Below, piece by piece: positions 14,679 through 16,604 of a stretch of 16,604 bases of DNA. A program made the translations under genes and the position numbers. The notes under the pieces are model-generated. The model did not search any database and had not been told where the DNA came from. It saw only the letters and a program-made list of their open reading frames with translations. The DNA is taken from positions 1 through 16,604 of the forward strand of contig DATLBB010000095.1 of assembly GCA_035527155.1 (NCBI GenBank), in the 5' to 3' direction. Positions within the stretch are counted from its first letter, which is position 1. Every line of letters starts with the position of its first letter. This DNA is from CS2-K091 sp035527155 (GTDB taxonomy: Bacteria; Planctomycetota; Phycisphaerae; Sedimentisphaerales; Anaerobacaceae).

Positions 14679-16025
14679 GTGTGTAAGTCAAAACCAGTTG
14701 TGATCATACTGTTTAGTCTCTGCCTTGTCTCTATTTCTAATGCTACAAATGTTATATACGTTGACGCAAATGGGCCAAACGATCCTGGCAGGGGAACGTT
14801 TGATGATCCTTTCCGCAGAATTCAAGATGCAATCAATGCGGTCATTGATGGTGATACTGTAGAGATACGACCCGGCACCTACACGGGGGAGGGCAATTAT
14901 GACCTTGATCCCAACGGTAAATCTCTCACCCTCAAAAGTGTAAATCCAGAGGAATCCAATATTGTATCAAACACAATCATCAATCCAAACGGGGCAGGTC
15001 GAGGCTTCTATTTTCACAGCGGCAATGATGCAAATTGTGTTGTTTCCGGGCTCACTATAACAAATGCAAACACAGGTGGAAAAGGCGGCGCAATTTACTG
15101 CGATTACAACAATATCAATATTACCAATTGTATAATCCGTAATAATTCAGCCGGTGTTCACGGCGGCGGAGTGTTCTGCCATGACAGCAACTTGACGATG
15201 GTAGATTGCGTTATCAGCGGAAACTCTGCGACACTGGACGGCGGTGGTTTGGAATGCTGGTTTGGCAGGTCATTTATTAAGAATTGCTTCATCAGCAACA
15301 ACCATACGCTATGGGCAGATAGTAAAGGTGGCGGTCTGGATTGCTTTAATGCAGGTAACTCTGCTCTGACAAATTGTACCTTTGTAAACAACTCAGCTGG
15401 TTCCGGAGGTGCTGTTTACTGCTGGGGCGGTAGCATAGCTATGAATAACAACATTCTCTGGGCAAATGGCGCGAACGAAGGCCCACAAATAGCCTTAAAA
15501 CCATATTTGGATACAAGTAGCAGTGTATTGGTAAGCTACAGCAATGTACAAGGCCGAGAGGCTATGATTTACGACCCGTGCAGCGGCCTTGTGTGGGACG
15601 ACACCAACATCGATACTGACCCCTGTTTTGCATCCTTTGATCCAAACGGCGACCCGAATATGTGGGACTTTCATCTTCAAAGTGCCTATGGTCGATGGGA
15701 TCCGAGTAGCCAAAGCTGGGTGAGCGACTCGAATACAAGCCGGTGTATTGATGCGGGAGACCCGAATTCGGATTGGAGCAGCGAGCTGTGGCCAAACGGC
15801 AGGCGAATAAATATGGGGGCTTACGGCGGAACGGGTCAGGCAAGTATGAACGGCAATCCGGCTGATTTTGATATTGACGGGTCAGTCAATTTTGTAGATT
15901 TCGCTGAATTTTCCAATAAATGGTCGGCGAAGGTGCCTTGTATTGAGGATTTAACTAATAATGGCGTGGTCGACTTTGCTGACCTCAGGATGTTTGCTGA
16001 CAACTGGCTTTGGCAGCGGCAATAA
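14679..16025 (+). CDS. Secreted right-handed beta-helix protein with C-terminal dockerin-like module
   Basis: A 448-residue protein from GTG 14679, with AAAGGAG (14667-14673) 5 bases upstream; GTG 14673 in the same frame overlaps that site. A Sec signal peptide (residues 1-22) ends SNA. Then comes the DUF1565-like start NVIYVDANGPNDPG, with DAINAVIDGDTVEIRPGTY. Parallel beta-helix coils at about 95-290 repeat a pattern of ITNCIIRNNSAGVHGGGVF type, with GGA/GGG turns, as in polymorphic outer-membrane and chlamydia-like repeats. After a region ending INMGAYGGTGQASM, two intact EF-hand-like loops form a dockerin-like module (from about 395; DFDIDGSVNFVDFAEF and DLTNNGVVDFADLRMF). Such planctomycete proteins are exported and usually annotated as choice-of-anchor or beta-helix proteins; substrate unknown. 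DPN occurs four times. A strong terminator follows, making this the last gene of the group. Confidence 0.85.
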   Translation: MCKSKPVVIILFSLCLVSISNATNVIYVDANGPNDPGRGTFDDPFRRIQDAINAVIDGDTVEIRPGTYTGEGNYDLDPNGKSLTLKSVNPEESNIVSNTIINPNGAGRGFYFHSGNDANCVVSGLTITNANTGGKGGAIYCDYNNINITNCIIRNNSAGVHGGGVFCHDSNLTMVDCVISGNSATLDGGGLECWFGRSFIKNCFISNNHTLWADSKGGGLDCFNAGNSALTNCTFVNNSAGSGGAVYCWGGSIAMNNNILWANGANEGPQIALKPYLDTSSSVLVSYSNVQGREAMIYDPCSGLVWDDTNIDTDPCFASFDPNGDPNMWDFHLQSAYGRWDPSSQSWVSDSNTSRCIDAGDPNSDWSSELWPNGRRINMGAYGGTGQASMNGNPADFDIDGSVNFVDFAEFSNKWSAKVPCIEDLTNNGVVDFADLRMFADNWLWQRQ

Positions 16026-16047
16026 GTATTCGGCTTGTGGATAAAAC

Positions 16048-16083
16048 AAAGAGGACGAAGTTATCCGGCTTCGCCCTCTTTTA
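16048..16083. terminator. Bidirectional hairpin terminator between convergent genes
   Basis: AAAGAGGACGAAG (16048-16060) pairs with CTTCGCCCTCTTT (16069-16081) over 12 of 13 positions, with an 8-base loop. A T run follows on the plus strand and an A run precedes it, so it can serve both the plus-strand gene ending at 16025 and the minus-strand gene ending at 16113. Confidence 0.85.
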
Positions 16084-16112
16084 GCATATACACCTTTAGT
16101 ATTTGTTTCTTT

Positions 16113-16604
16113 TTACAAAGTCCCTTTCCTTCGAAGCCAGCCGACGAGGACTATGCCAATACCGCCGAGCAGGATAGCACCCGGTGCGGGGATAGGCTCG
16201 GGCTTGTTAACGAAGCTTTCGCTGCCGTCACCGGCTTCGCCGTCCTCGCCTAGTGCAAACCCTTGGACGTGAATGCCAATTATTATGTCGCCAAGAGCTA
16301 TGTCATCGACGACATTTTGGTAAGCCATTCCGGGCCGAAGATCAAAGACAATTCCAAGCCACTCACCAGGATCAACACCTTCAGGTCTCGTGGGGGAGTC
16401 TGGGCCTGCAGAGCCAACAACAATAAAACCGTTGGAGAGTTTCAATTCTTCAATGCCCGGCAAATTCTCTGGGTTTGCACCTTCCGAAAAATTAACGCTG
16501 GAATCACCGACAAGCCCTCCAATAGGATCATCAGCGTCCCAAAGGCCGGCAATTCCGAACAGGGAGCCATCGTAGAAATAAATATCGGTGATTGAGGATG
16601 ACTG
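16113..16604 (-). CDS. PEP-CTERM sorting domain protein (5' part outside window)
   Basis: The frame is open from the right edge (163 codons) to TAA at 16113-16115; an apparent start at 16463 is an internal TTG codon, so the true start lies beyond the window. The visible part is acidic and beta-rich (SSSITDIYFYDGSLFG, GEWLGIVFDL, IIIGIHVQGFALG), consistent with a secreted structural or binding domain. The C-terminus is a PEP-CTERM-type signal: EPIPAPG, a hydrophobic stretch (AILLGGIGIVLVGWL) and the basic end RRKGTL. In established cases an exosortase recognises this tripartite tail, cleaves it and anchors or releases the protein, often in genomes with exopolysaccharide clusters. No exosortase gene lies in the window. 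It converges on the beta-helix gene and shares its terminator. Confidence 0.85.
   Translation of the reverse strand, partial: QSSSITDIYFYDGSLFGIAGLWDADDPIGGLVGDSSVNFSEGANPENLPGIEELKLSNGFIVVGSAGPDSPTRPEGVDPGEWLGIVFDLRPGMAYQNVVDDIALGDIIIGIHVQGFALGEDGEAGDGSESFVNKPEPIPAPGAILLGGIGIVLVGWLRRKGTL

Noticed and set aside
1..16604. tRNA, rRNA, complete insertion sequence or CRISPR array
   Set aside because: None was seen on either strand: no cloverleaf-like T-loop/acceptor pattern, no transposase with terminal repeats and no regularly spaced repeats with spacers. This was by eye, not by a search.

Overview
The window looks like chromosomal DNA of a Planctomycetota bacterium, most likely of the Phycisphaerae/Sedimentisphaerales type. 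This is inferred from protein content, not from a marker gene. The signs are several large secreted proteins with lineage-typical parts: dockerin-like EF-hand pairs, CARDB modules, DUF1565/right-handed beta-helix proteins, VGIGTTxP surface proteins, a PEP-CTERM sorting tail and a striking excess of the tripeptide DPN.

Layout. (1) 1-1510, minus strand: a secreted VGIGTTxP surface protein running off the left edge. It has its own sigma70-like promoter and a possible overlapping leader ORF. (2) 2047-6844, plus strand: one very large secreted multidomain protein (Ig-like modules, a carboxypeptidase-regulatory-like module, a predicted beta-propeller, CARDB modules and a dockerin-like module). It is broken by two apparent 1-base deletions and one in-frame stop. 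Putting back two bases gives exactly 1600 codons. (3) 6845-7561: no convincing gene. (4) 7562-9346: a secreted GH141-like right-handed beta-helix protein. (5) 9354-12681: a two-gene operon for archaeal-type DNA topoisomerase VI (B then A, ATGA overlap), flanked on both sides by short C-terminal remnants of two different tyrosine recombinases. The B subunit carries a histone H1-like lysine-rich N-terminal tail. By eye this block is richer in G+C than the genes on either side. (6) 12840-16083: a strong promoter followed by a polysaccharide-export lipoprotein, a four-helix membrane protein and a secreted beta-helix/dockerin protein, ended by a hairpin terminator. (7) 16113-16604, minus strand: the C-terminal part of a PEP-CTERM protein running off the right edge.

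Most of the window therefore encodes exported or surface-anchored material, with a polysaccharide export gene and an exosortase-type substrate at the right end, a pairing common in EPS/exosortase biology. The topoisomerase VI block is the foreign-looking part: a mostly archaeal/eukaryotic enzyme sitting between recombinase fragments. The most unusual observations are the basic-tailed topoisomerase VI, its recombinase-scar flanks, and a dockerin-like module plus DPN repeats apparently nested inside a CARDB fold.
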